From: Thioalkalivibrio sp. XN279
GTDB taxonomy: Bacteria > Pseudomonadota > Gammaproteobacteria > Steroidobacterales > XN24
Length of the DNA stretch: 64,000 nucleotides
Assembly (NCBI RefSeq): GCF_011089885.1
Contig: NZ_JAANBD010000027.1
Coordinates: 186,001-250,000, forward strand
Direction of reading: 5' to 3'
Shown: piece by piece, positions 1 to 9,578 of the stretch
Layout: each line of letters starts with the position of its first letter
Numbering within the stretch: the stretch's first letter is position 1
The notes under the pieces: generated by a model
What the model saw: the letters and a program-made list of their open reading frames with translations, nothing else
What the model was told of the DNA's origin: nothing
Databases searched by the model: none
Translations under genes and position numbers: made by a program

Positions 1-235
1 GGCCCTCGGCCCAGCTGCCGTCATCGGTCGGAATGGAGTGGTCCACCGTGGCCAGCGTGCGCTCGGGACGGCGCACCTTGAGGCCGCGCTCGCGCAGGGC
101 CGCGAAGGCCTGCGGCGAGGTCACCTCGTGCACCAGGTGCAGGTCGATGTACAGCACCGCAGGCGTCTCCGCGGTCTCGGGGACGACGACATGCCGGTCC
201 CAGACCTTGCGGAACAAGGTGCGCGGCGCACTCAT
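1..235 (-). CDS. leuC: 3-isopropylmalate dehydratase large subunit, N-terminal fragment
   Basis: First 78 residues of LeuC, which with LeuD isomerises 2-isopropylmalate to 3-isopropylmalate in leucine synthesis using a 4Fe-4S cluster. The N-terminus reads as the family does, with [12 protein letters not shown], then [16 protein letters not shown] and [17 protein letters not shown]. The start ATG (233-235) overlaps the ilvE stop as ATGA, so it is translationally coupled as the last visible gene of the leftward ilv/leu operon. The cluster-binding cysteines lie outside the window. It is cut by the window edge and is not a pseudogene. Confidence 0.9.
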   Translation of the reverse strand, partial: MSAPRTLFRKVWDRHVVVPETAETPAVLYIDLHLVHEVTSPQAFAALRERGLKVRRPERTLATVDHSIPTDDGSWAEG

Positions 236-1203
236 ACCGCCACCGAGGCGACCGGCGTGAAGGCCGACTCCGGCGACTCCAGCGGCTGCAGCCAGCCCCA
301 CTCGTCACGCGTCTCCCCGTTGAACAGCCCGAAGAAGCGCTGCTGCATGAGCTCGGTGACCGGCCCCCGTGTGCCGCTGCCGATGGCGATGCGATCCACG
401 GAGCGCACCGGGGTCACCTCGGCCGCGGTGCCGGTGAAGAAGATCTCGTCGGCGAAATACAGCATCTCGCGCGGCATCGGCTGTTCATGCACCTCCAGGC
501 CCGCGGCGTGCGCCAGGGTGATGACGGTGTCGCGGGTGATGCCGGCGAGGATCGAGCAGGCAGCCGGCGGCGTGTAGATCTTGCCGTCCTTGACGATGAA
601 GATGTTCTCGCCCGCGCCCTCGCCGATCATGCCGTCGGTGGTGAGGCCGATGCCCTCGGCATAGCCGTGGCGCTTCGCCTCCATGCTGATGAGCTGGCTC
701 GACAGGTAGCCGCCCGCGGCCTTGGCGCCGGACGGAATGGTGTTCGGCGCCACCCGGTTCCAGGACGAGACGCAGACGTCGACGCCGTTCTTCATGCCTT
801 CATCGCCGAGGTAGGCGCCCCACTGGATGGCGGCGATGGCCACCTCCACCGGCGAGTCGGCCGGCGCGGTCAGGCCGAGGCCGGCATAGCCGCGGAACAC
901 CACCGGGCGCACGTAGGCGCCGGCGTTGAGCTCGTTGGCCAGTACCGCCTGGTTACACGCGGCCTCGATCTCCTGCGGCGTGAACGGCATGCGCAGGTGA
1001 TAGATCTTCGCCGAGTTGAACAGGCGCTGCACGTGCTCGCGCAGGCGGAATGAGCGGGAGCCTTCCGGCGTGCGATAGACACGAATGCCCTCGAACACCG
1101 AAGAGCCGTAGTGCAGGGCGTGCGAAAGCACGTGCACCGTGGCGCTCTCGCCGGGGACGATCCTGCCGTTCTGCCAGATATAGCGTGGAAACTGGGGCGC
1201 CAC
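232..1203 (-). CDS. ilvE: branched-chain amino acid aminotransferase
   Basis: 323-aa fold-type IV PLP enzyme that transfers amino groups between glutamate and the 2-oxo acids of Val, Ile and Leu. The N-terminus has [16 protein letters not shown], the PLP lysine lies in [12 protein letters not shown], and a conserved GEGAGENIF segment follows. The start is GTG, with GGAG placed 8 nt upstream in ACGGAGTATTCAAGTG. It sits between leuA and leuC, so one transcript carries the enzyme that finishes all three branched-chain pathways. A 52-bp gap separates it from leuA. Confidence 0.95.
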   Translation of the reverse strand: MAPQFPRYIWQNGRIVPGESATVHVLSHALHYGSSVFEGIRVYRTPEGSRSFRLREHVQRLFNSAKIYHLRMPFTPQEIEAACNQAVLANELNAGAYVRPVVFRGYAGLGLTAPADSPVEVAIAAIQWGAYLGDEGMKNGVDVCVSSWNRVAPNTIPSGAKAAGGYLSSQLISMEAKRHGYAEGIGLTTDGMIGEGAGENIFIVKDGKIYTPPAACSILAGITRDTVITLAHAAGLEVHEQPMPREMLYFADEIFFTGTAAEVTPVRSVDRIAIGSGTRGPVTELMQQRFFGLFNGETRDEWGWLQPLESPESAFTPVASVAV

Positions 1204-1255
1204 TTGAATACTCCGTTGACTCGTGCCTGGTAAAAAAACTCTGTCGTGTGCCTGC

Positions 1256-2783
<1,528 letters not shown>

Positions 2784-2794
<11 letters not shown>

Positions 2795-3893
2795 AGGACA
2801 GCTCCCCGATCGGGAAGTAAGGCATGGCCTTGGGCTGGTGCATCGGCCGTTCGTCCTGCAGGGCCCGCAACAGCGTGGCCGTGTCGATGTTCCCGCCGGT
2901 CAGCACGACGCCGATGCGCGCACAACCGTGCTCGCGCGCATAGCGCTGCGCGCCGGCCAGCGCCGCGGCGCCGGCGCCCTCGGCCATCTGGTGCACGTTG
3001 CGCGCGTAAGTCGCGATGGCAGCCTGGATCTCGCGCTCCGACACCAGCAGCACGTCGTCGAGATGGCGCCGCATCACTTCCAGCGTGGCCTGCACCGGCA
3101 CGCGCACGGCCAGTCCGTCCGCCAGGGTATCGACGGCAGCGAAGGGATGGCGCTCGCCGGTATGCCAGGCGTGATGCATGGCCGGCGCATTCTCGGCGCA
3201 CACGCCGATCACCCGGGTCGCCGGGCTGCGCGCCTTGATCACCGTCGCCATCCCGGCGGCAATGCCGCCCGCGCCGACCGGGACGAACACCGCGTCGAAA
3301 GGCTGCCGCGCCTGCGCCAGCATCTCCATGGCGATGGTCCCGGCGCCCGCCACCATGTCGGGATCGCGGGCGGTGTGCACCAGGCGCGCACCGGTACGTT
3401 CCGCGTGCTCCTCGGCTGCGATCATGGCGGCGTCGAAGTCGTGGCCGATCTCGATCACGCGGGCGCCCAGCGCCGTCATGGCGTCGTTCTTTTCGCGACT
3501 GTTGTCGCGCGGCACGAACACGGTGCAGCAGACGCCGTGCATGCGCGCCGCATAGGCCACCGCATGGCCGTGGTTGCCGCGGGTGGCTGTCACCAGGCCG
3601 CGCGCGCGGTCCTCCGCGGACATGCCGTGCAAAAGGTTGAGCGCGCCGCGGATCTTGAACGAGCCCACGTCCTGGGCGTTCTCCAGCTTGACGTGCACCT
3701 CGCAGCCGACGTCGGCATCCAGCATCGGGTGATGCAACAGCGGTGTCGGCGGCAGTTGCGCGCCCACCACCGCCATCGCGGCTTCCACCTGCGCCAGCGT
3801 GACCAGCGGAGTGGCCGCGGCCGCAGGGGGCGCTGCGCCGCGCGGGGTTTTTGGCACCCGCGGATCCAGGGCCAGGGAACCGTCGCTCAACAT
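2784..3893 (-). CDS. ilvA: threonine dehydratase without regulatory domain
   Basis: 369-aa PLP enzyme deaminating threonine to 2-oxobutyrate, the entry to isoleucine. The PLP lysine is in GSFKIRGALN, and the phosphate-binding glycine loop appears as GAGGIAAGM. The family biosynthetic form (about 510 aa) has a C-terminal ACT-like domain for isoleucine inhibition. This protein ends after the catalytic fold, like TdcB. Its operon position argues for a biosynthetic role, so isoleucine control may rest on the attenuator or on IlvG/IlvM. The overlap with ilvM is 7 bp. Confidence 0.9.
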
Positions 3894-4162
3894 GCCACGC
3901 TCTCCCCTACTACGGCCGGCGTCTCCGCGGCGGTCAGGCAGGCCACGCTGCGCACGTCGTACAGCTTCTGGATCTGTCGCGTCAGCGTCTCGACGGAGCG
4001 GCCGCTGGAGTGGACGTTCACCGTCACTTCCACGTGCTGCGCGCTCTCGTCCGCATGGGCGTTCATGGAGGTCACGGCGAATCCGCGCCGCTCGATGAGG
4101 CCGAGCAGGCGGATCAGGGCGCCCTCGACCTTGTATATGTTCATCCGCAGCGTGTGGTTCAT
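3887..4162 (-). CDS. ilvM: acetolactate synthase small (regulatory) subunit
   Basis: 91-aa single ACT domain, the short IlvM type rather than the longer IlvN/IlvH. It starts with LRMNIYKVEGALIRLLGLI and contains the RRGFAVTSMN strand typical of this subunit. It activates the large subunit and may bind a branched-chain amino acid. The ATG overlaps the ilvG stop as ATGA, consistent with coupled synthesis of the two subunits. Confidence 0.88.
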   Translation of the reverse strand: MNHTLRMNIYKVEGALIRLLGLIERRGFAVTSMNAHADESAQHVEVTVNVHSSGRSVETLTRQIQKLYDVRSVACLTAAETPAVVGESVAC

Positions 4163-5814
4163 GCGCTCAACTCCTCCATCATCACGTCATTACTCTGGCC
4201 CGGCGGCACCAGCGGCCAGACATTGCTCTTCGGATCGATACACACGTGGGCCAGCAGCGGGCCCTCGGTCTCCAGCAGCCTCCGGATCGCGCCCTCGACC
4301 TCGTCGCGCCGCGTGATGCGGAAGCCCGGGATGCCGAACGACCGCGCCACCTCGACGAAATCCGGGTTGTCGGACAGGTCGACCTCGCTGTAGCGCTCCT
4401 GGTGGAACAGCTGCTGCCACTGGCGCACCATGCCCAGCGAGGAGTTGTCGACCAGCAGGATCTTCAGGTCCAGCCCGTAGCGCCTGATGGTCGCCAGCTC
4501 CTGGATGTTCATCATGATCGAGCCGTCGCCGGAGACCGTGACCACGCGCGCGCCCGGCCGCGCCAGGCAGGCGCCGATGCCGGCCGGGATGCCGTAGCCC
4601 ATCGTGCCCAGCCCGGCGCTGGTCAGGTGCTGTTCCGGGCGGTCGAAATGGCAATGCTGCGCGACCCACATCTGGTGCTGGCCGACGTCGCAGGCGATGG
4701 TCACGTCGGGCGCTTCTTCGGTCAGCCGGCGCAGCATGTGCGGCACGTAGATGTAGTCGCCGGGGGCGTCGTAGCGCCAGGCGTGCTCGACCTTGCGCTC
4801 GGCGCACCACTGGCGCCACGGCTCGATCGACAGCCCGGTCGGCATGGCGCCCAGGGACTCCGCCAGGTCGCCAAGCAGCCCGGCGTCGGCGAAGCGCAGC
4901 TTGCCGATCTCGCTCGGATCGGCGTCCATGTGGATCACGCTGGCCTTGGGCGCAAAACCGTCCAGCTTGCCCGTGGCGCGGTCGTCGAAACGCGCACCGA
5001 CACAGATCAGCAGGTCGGACTCCTGGATGGCGCGATTCGCGGCACGGTTGCCGTGCATGCCCAGCATGCCGAGGAAATTCTCGTCCCGCGTCGAGACCGA
5101 GCCGATGCCCTTCAGCGTGGTCACCACCGGGATGCCGCTGGCCTGCGCGTAGGCGCGGAAGGCGTCCACGGCGCCGGCGATGGGGATGCCGCCGCCGCCG
5201 TACAGCACCGGCCGCTGCGCAGCCAGGATCAGTTCACGCGCCATCTCGACCTGCTCGGGGTCGGGCGACTGCCGCTTCTGGCGCCGCGTCTCGTAGATCG
5301 GCGTGATGGCGGGCACTGCATTCGTCACGTCCTTGGGCAGGTCGACCAGCACCGGCCCCGGCCGTCCTTCGCTCGCGATCTGGAAGGCCAGCGCAATAGT
5401 CTTGGGGATATCCTCGGCGCGCCGCACGATGAAGCTGTGCTTCACGATCGGCATGGTGATGCCGAAGACGTCGACCTCCTGGAATGCGTCGGTGCCCATC
5501 ACGGTGGTGGGCACCTGGCCGGTGATGATCACCAATGGCACGGAATCCATGAAGGCGTTGGCAATGCCGGTCACCAGGTTGGTCGCGCCCGGGCCGGAGG
5601 TCGCCATGCACACCGCCGGGCGGCCGGTGACCCGCGCGTAGGCGTCGGCGGCCAGCGCCGCGCCCTGCTCGTGGCGCGCCAGGATGTGCTTGATGGACGA
5701 GTTCAGCAATGCGTCGTAGACGGGCATGATGGCGCCGCCCGGGTAGCCGAAGATGATCTCGACGCCCTGCTGTTCCAGGGCGCGGACCACCAGCTCGGCT
5801 CCCTTGGCGCTCAT
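4159..5814 (-). CDS. ilvG: acetolactate synthase large subunit
   Basis: 551-aa ThDP enzyme forming acetolactate or acetohydroxybutyrate. The N-terminus reads [16 protein letters not shown] with the catalytic Glu in [18 protein letters not shown]. The C-terminal ThDP/Mg motif is [15 protein letters not shown] followed by a downstream Asn. The reading frame is open further upstream, but [10 protein letters not shown] at 5814 is the family start and its ATG overlaps the ilvC stop (ATGA). Pairing with ilvM suggests the IlvG/IlvM isozyme. Confidence 0.95.
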   Translation of the reverse strand: MSAKGAELVVRALEQQGVEIIFGYPGGAIMPVYDALLNSSIKHILARHEQGAALAADAYARVTGRPAVCMATSGPGATNLVTGIANAFMDSVPLVIITGQVPTTVMGTDAFQEVDVFGITMPIVKHSFIVRRAEDIPKTIALAFQIASEGRPGPVLVDLPKDVTNAVPAITPIYETRRQKRQSPDPEQVEMARELILAAQRPVLYGGGGIPIAGAVDAFRAYAQASGIPVVTTLKGIGSVSTRDENFLGMLGMHGNRAANRAIQESDLLICVGARFDDRATGKLDGFAPKASVIHMDADPSEIGKLRFADAGLLGDLAESLGAMPTGLSIEPWRQWCAERKVEHAWRYDAPGDYIYVPHMLRRLTEEAPDVTIACDVGQHQMWVAQHCHFDRPEQHLTSAGLGTMGYGIPAGIGACLARPGARVVTVSGDGSIMMNIQELATIRRYGLDLKILLVDNSSLGMVRQWQQLFHQERYSEVDLSDNPDFVEVARSFGIPGFRITRRDEVEGAIRRLLETEGPLLAHVCIDPKSNVWPLVPPGQSNDVMMEELSA

Positions 5815-6815
5815 GCCGCGTCCTGCTTGTCTGAGCGCAGCCACGACATGCGGGCGCGCAGCTCGCGCCCCACCTTCTCGATGGGGTGGGCCATGTCGGC
5901 CGCCATCATCGCCTTGTAGCGCGGCATGCCCGCCTCGGACTCGGCCTGCCACTCGCGTGCGAAGGTGCCGTCCTGGATTTCCTTCAGCACCTCGCGCATG
6001 CGCTCACGCGTGCTCGCATCGACGACACGCGGCCCGCGCGTCAGGTCGCCGTACTTGGCGGTGTCGCTGACGAACTGGTGCATCTTCGCCAGCCCGCCCT
6101 CGTGCAGCAGGTCGACGATGAGTTTCAGCTCGTGCATGCACTCGAAGTAGGCCACTTCGGGCTGGTAGCCGGCTTCCACCAGCGTCTCGAAGCCCTGCGT
6201 GACCAGCTCGGTGACGCCGCCGCACAGCACGGCCTGCTCGCCGAACAGGTCGGTCTCGGTCTCCTCGGCGAAGGTCGTCTCCAGCACGCCGCCGCGCGTG
6301 CCGCCGATGCCGTGGGCGTAGGCCAGGGCGCGCGCCCTGGCCCGGCCCGTCGCGTCCTGCGCCACGGCCATCAGGCAGGGCACGCCGCGTCCCTCCTCGT
6401 ACTGCCGCCGCACCAGCGCGCCGGGGCCCTTGGGGGCCACCAGGACCACGTCGATGGATTCCGGGGCCTGGATGGAGCCGTAGTGGATGTTGAAGCCGTG
6501 CGCGAACAGGATCGCCGCGCCGGGCTTGATGGCGGACTCGATGGCGCGCCACACGCCCGGCGCGGCCATGTCCGGCACCAGGATGGCGACGATGTCGGCC
6601 CCCGCAGCCGCCTCTGCCGGCGGCGCAACCTTCATGCCGTCCCGCTCCGCCTGCTTCCAGCTCGGCCCGCCCGGGCGCAACCCGACCGTGACGTCGAAGC
6701 CGCTGTCGCGCAGGTTGAGCGCATGCGCCCGGCCCTGGCTGCCGTAGCCGATGACGGCGATACGGCTCACGCCGGCCTTGCCCTGGTCAACATCCGATTC
6801 GACGTAGATCTTCAT
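5811..6815 (-). CDS. ilvC: ketol-acid reductoisomerase (class I)
   Basis: 334-aa NADPH enzyme converting acetolactate to dihydroxyisovalerate. The nucleotide-binding loop is [19 protein letters not shown]. The C-terminal knotted domain has the Mg-ligand region [10 protein letters not shown] and [18 protein letters not shown] 6815 was chosen over GTG 6824 because GAGGAAAGG at 6823-6831 sits 7 nt upstream of the ATG and would overlap the GTG. It is the first structural gene after the leader and attenuator. Confidence 0.95.
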   Translation of the reverse strand: MKIYVESDVDQGKAGVSRIAVIGYGSQGRAHALNLRDSGFDVTVGLRPGGPSWKQAERDGMKVAPPAEAAAGADIVAILVPDMAAPGVWRAIESAIKPGAAILFAHGFNIHYGSIQAPESIDVVLVAPKGPGALVRRQYEEGRGVPCLMAVAQDATGRARARALAYAHGIGGTRGGVLETTFAEETETDLFGEQAVLCGGVTELVTQGFETLVEAGYQPEVAYFECMHELKLIVDLLHEGGLAKMHQFVSDTAKYGDLTRGPRVVDASTRERMREVLKEIQDGTFAREWQAESEAGMPRYKAMMAADMAHPIEKVGRELRARMSWLRSDKQDAA

Positions 6816-6863
6816 GCTCAACACCTTTCCTCAAGTCCAAGATTTTTCAGGCCCAGAATGCGA

Positions 6864-6895
6864 GAACCCCGCAGCCGTTTCCGGTTGCGGGGTTC
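6864..6895 (-). terminator. ilv operon attenuator hairpin
   Basis: On the minus strand a perfect 10-bp stem (GAACCCCGCA with TGCGGGGTTC) is capped by a CCG-GAAA-CGG mini-stem. It lies between the leader peptide stop (6929) and ilvC. Its 5' arm (6887-6893, ACCCCGC) can instead pair with GCGGGGT at 6939-6945, inside the last codons of the leader peptide, which gives a mutually exclusive antiterminator. The sequence after the stem (TCGCATTCT) is only moderately U-rich, so termination strength is uncertain. Confidence 0.7.
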
Positions 6896-6928
6896 TATGG
6901 TTTGGTTGCTCGCTGCTTTTTCGCCTAC

Positions 6929-7084
6929 CTACACCACGACCCCGCTCTTCCCAAGTACGAGAATCACGATAAGGAGGCCAAGGAGGGCGCTGACTGCGTG
7001 CATCGGCAGGCGCTCGGGCACGCGGGCGACGGCGATGGGCCGCTGCCTCGTGTGGTTCCTGCGCTGTGACTTGCCGTGGCTCAT
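6929..7084 (-). CDS. ilvL: ilv operon leader peptide (attenuation)
   Basis: Short reading frame in the 5' leader of the ilv operon, ending MHAVSALLGLLIVILVLG-KSGVVV-stop. Fourteen of its last 19 residues are Leu, Ile or Val, the expected control codons for a branched-chain operon and comparable in design to E. coli ilvL. ATG 7084 gives 51 aa and lies about 35 nt from the predicted transcript start; an internal ATG at 7003 gives a 24-aa form. Neither has a strong ribosome site, so the start is undecided. The distal codons overlap an antiterminator segment for the downstream hairpin. Confidence 0.65.
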   Translation of the reverse strand: MSHGKSQRRNHTRQRPIAVARVPERLPMHAVSALLGLLIVILVLGKSGVVV

Positions 7085-7125
7085 TGTTTGGGTAACGCTT
7101 GTTGCGCTGCAATCAGGTTGAGCGG

Positions 7126-7156
7126 ATTCTAAGCACGATGCTTTCCGCCGTGTCAA
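7126..7156 (-). promoter_or_regulatory. promoter of the ilv/leu operon
   Basis: The minus strand shows a perfect -35 TTGACA (7151-7156) and TAGAAT (7126-7131, 5 of 6), separated by 19 bp. The spacer is slightly long. Transcription would start near 7119, upstream of the leader peptide and attenuator. The divergent ilvD lies on the other side of this 126-bp spacer; I see no convincing promoter for it there. Confidence 0.6.
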
Positions 7157-7210
7157 CACTTTTTTTCAGCGGCCGGGTGAAACCTTCCATCAGCCAAGGC
7201 GATTTTCGAC

Positions 7211-8881
7211 ATGACTGACCAGCGCTCCCGCAAGTACTCCAGCCCCGTCGTCGACGGTGTCACTCGCGCCCCCAGCCGCGCCATGTTGCGCGCGGTCGGC
7301 TTCAGCGACGCGGACTTCAGCAAGCCCCAGGTCGGCATCGCCTCCACCTGGGCGCAGCTCACGCCGTGCAACATGCACATCGACCAGCTGGCGCGGGAGG
7401 CTGCCTCCGGGGCCGACGCCGCCGGCGGCAAGGCCGTGATCTTCAACACCATCACCGTCTCCGACGGCATCTCCATGGGCTCGCCGGGCATGCGCTACTC
7501 GCTGGTGTCGCGCGAAGTCATCGCCGACTCCATCGAGACCGTGGTCGCGGGCGAAGGCTTCGACGGCTTCGTGGCCATCGGCGGCTGCGACAAGAACATG
7601 CCGGGCTGCGTCATGGCGATGGCGCGCCTGGACCGCCCCTCGGTCTTCGTCTACGGCGGCACCATCCGCCCCGGCGCCAACCACACCGACATCGTCTCGG
7701 TGTTCGAGGCCGTCGGCGGGCACGCGCGCGGCACCGTCTCCGCGGCGGAACTGAAGCAGGTCGAGCGCACCGCCATCCCCGGCCCCGGCTCCTGCGGCGG
7801 CATGTACACCGCCAACACCATGGCCTCGGCCATCGAGGCGCTGGGGCTGAGCCTGCCGAACAGCTCGGCCCAGGAAGCCGTCGGCGCCGCCAAGGCCGAG
7901 GACTGCCGGCGTGCGGGCGCCGCCGTCCTGGAGCTGCTGGCGCGCGACATCAAGCCCTCGGACATCCTCACCCGGGAGGCCTTCGAGAACGCCATCGCCG
8001 TGACCATCGCGCTCGGCGGCTCGACCAACGCGGTGCTGCACCTGCTGGCCATCGCGGACGCGATCGGCGTGCCGTTGGAGCTCGAGGACTTCACCCGCAT
8101 CGGCGCGCGCGTGCCGGTGCTGGCGGACCTCAAGCCCAGCGGCAAGTACCTCATGTCCGAGCTGATCGCCATCGGCGGCATCCGCCCGCTGATGAAGATG
8201 CTGCTGGACGCCGGGTTGCTGCACGGCGACTGTCTCACGGTCAGCGGCCGCACGCTGGCGGCGGACCTGGCGGACGTCGCCCCCTACCCCGCCGGGCAGG
8301 AGGTCGTGCGCGGCCTGGACGCCCCCATCAAGGCCGACAGCCACCTGGTCATCCTGCGCGGCAACCTGGCCCCGGACGGCGCCGTGGCCAAGATCACCGG
8401 CAAGGAAGGCGAGCGCTTCGTCGGCGCGGCACGCGTGTTCGACGGCGAACAGCAGGCGCTCGACGCCATCCTTGCCGGCCGCATAGCGGCCGGGGACGTG
8501 GTGGTGATCCGCTACCTGGGGCCGAAGGGCGCGCCGGGGATGCCGGAGATGCTGTCGCCGACCTCGGCCATCATGGGCCGCGGCCTCGGCGACTCCGTCG
8601 CGCTCATCACCGACGGCCGCTTCTCGGGCGGCAGTCACGGCTTCGTGGTCGGGCACGTGGCGCCGGAGGCGGCGGCCGGGGGCCCGTTGGCGGCGGTGGA
8701 GGACGGCGACGAGATCGAGATCGACGCCTCCCGGCACACCATCACCCTGCGCGTCGGGCCGGCCGGGCTCGCGCGGCGGCTCGAGGACTGGCGCCCGCGC
8801 CAGGGAGAGAAACGCGGCACGGTGCTGGAGAAGTACGCCCGCCTCGTCAGCTGCGCCTCGAAGGGCGCCGTGCTCAGCTGA
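7211..8881 (+). CDS. ilvD: dihydroxy-acid dehydratase
   Basis: 556-aa iron-sulfur enzyme dehydrating dihydroxy acids to the 2-oxo acid precursors of Val and Ile. Cluster and metal-ligand cysteines appear in [18 protein letters not shown] and [14 protein letters not shown], and the C-terminal half carries [12 protein letters not shown] and [11 protein letters not shown]. It is transcribed divergently from the ilvC operon, so the missing step of the same pathway shares the intergenic region. Confidence 0.96.
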   Translation: MTDQRSRKYSSPVVDGVTRAPSRAMLRAVGFSDADFSKPQVGIASTWAQLTPCNMHIDQLAREAASGADAAGGKAVIFNTITVSDGISMGSPGMRYSLVSREVIADSIETVVAGEGFDGFVAIGGCDKNMPGCVMAMARLDRPSVFVYGGTIRPGANHTDIVSVFEAVGGHARGTVSAAELKQVERTAIPGPGSCGGMYTANTMASAIEALGLSLPNSSAQEAVGAAKAEDCRRAGAAVLELLARDIKPSDILTREAFENAIAVTIALGGSTNAVLHLLAIADAIGVPLELEDFTRIGARVPVLADLKPSGKYLMSELIAIGGIRPLMKMLLDAGLLHGDCLTVSGRTLAADLADVAPYPAGQEVVRGLDAPIKADSHLVILRGNLAPDGAVAKITGKEGERFVGAARVFDGEQQALDAILAGRIAAGDVVVIRYLGPKGAPGMPEMLSPTSAIMGRGLGDSVALITDGRFSGGSHGFVVGHVAPEAAAGGPLAAVEDGDEIEIDASRHTITLRVGPAGLARRLEDWRPRQGEKRGTVLEKYARLVSCASKGAVLS

Positions 8882-8893
8882 GCTGACCCGAGC

Positions 8894-9355
8894 TCAGAGC
8901 CAGCGGCGCACGCGGCGGCGGTAGGCCTCGAACTCGTCGCCGAACAGGGCCGCCAGCGCGCGCTCCTCCGGCCGGATCTGCCAGCGGGTCATGGCCCCGG
9001 CGAAGACCGGCAGCACGACTGCCGCCGCGATGGAACCCAGCCAGGTCGCCCAGGCCGCCAGGGCCAGCAGCAACGACAGGTACATGGGGTTGCGGCTGTA
9101 GCGGTAGATGCCGGCGGCCACCAGCCGGCTGGCGCGCTCCGGCCGCAAGGGGTTCACCGTAGTCTCGTGACGCGCGAAGACGCGCACGCTGGCGAGGCCG
9201 ACCAGTCCCGCCGCCAGCAGCAGCACGCTGGCAGCAAGCAACTGGCCCGGAAAAGTGATCCGGTCGGTGCCCGTGAACACAGCCAGGCCGCCCATGACCG
9301 CGGCCGCGACCAGGAACAGCGCCACGGGCGGAACCCGCAATTCCAGCAGCTGCAT
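8894..9355 (-). CDS. isoprenylcysteine methyltransferase-like integral membrane protein
   Basis: 153-aa membrane protein with about four hydrophobic segments and the ICMT/phospholipid-methyltransferase signature GIYRYSRNPMYLSLLL followed by a C-terminal RPEERALAALFGDEFEAY. The family binds S-adenosylmethionine near these motifs and methylates a membrane-embedded substrate, but bacterial substrates are mostly unknown. The start at 9355 was chosen for GGAGG just upstream; longer in-frame starts add a non-hydrophobic, unlikely N-terminus. It converges on ilvD with 12 bp between them. Confidence 0.8.
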   Translation of the reverse strand: MQLLELRVPPVALFLVAAAVMGGLAVFTGTDRITFPGQLLAASVLLLAAGLVGLASVRVFARHETTVNPLRPERASRLVAAGIYRYSRNPMYLSLLLALAAWATWLGSIAAAVVLPVFAGAMTRWQIRPEERALAALFGDEFEAYRRRVRRWL

Positions 9356-9474
9356 CACTTCCCTCCTCGCCGGCGCCGGCCGGGCGGCAAGGATAGCCCA
9401 CTTGCGCGGCGCGCGAGTCACTCCTGCACAGGGCGCCGTGTACAAACTTCCCCGCAGAAATGTGACACGGGCCA

Positions 9475-9503
9475 TTCAATTCACGCAGTGCGTTATACAT
9501 AAT
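9475..9503 (+). promoter_or_regulatory. candidate promoter of the exopolysaccharide locus
   Basis: TTCAAT (9475-9480), a 17-bp spacer and CATAAT (9498-9503, 5 of 6) lie in an AT-rich pocket upstream of the lipoprotein gene at 9579. Expected start near 9510. This is the only promoter-like sequence seen ahead of the four overlapping genes. Confidence 0.4.
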
Positions 9504-9578
9504 GCGCAACCAATTGAGTTATCGCGGGATTCAGATTTGCCATCCAGCCCCCATTCGGACGCCTCGGCGCGCCCCGGA

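Noticed and set aside
6929-7084. Leader frame as an ordinary small membrane protein
   Set aside because: The hydrophobic run is short and ends next to a hairpin that can pair with its own codons, in the 5' leader of an ilv operon. A leader peptide explains it better.
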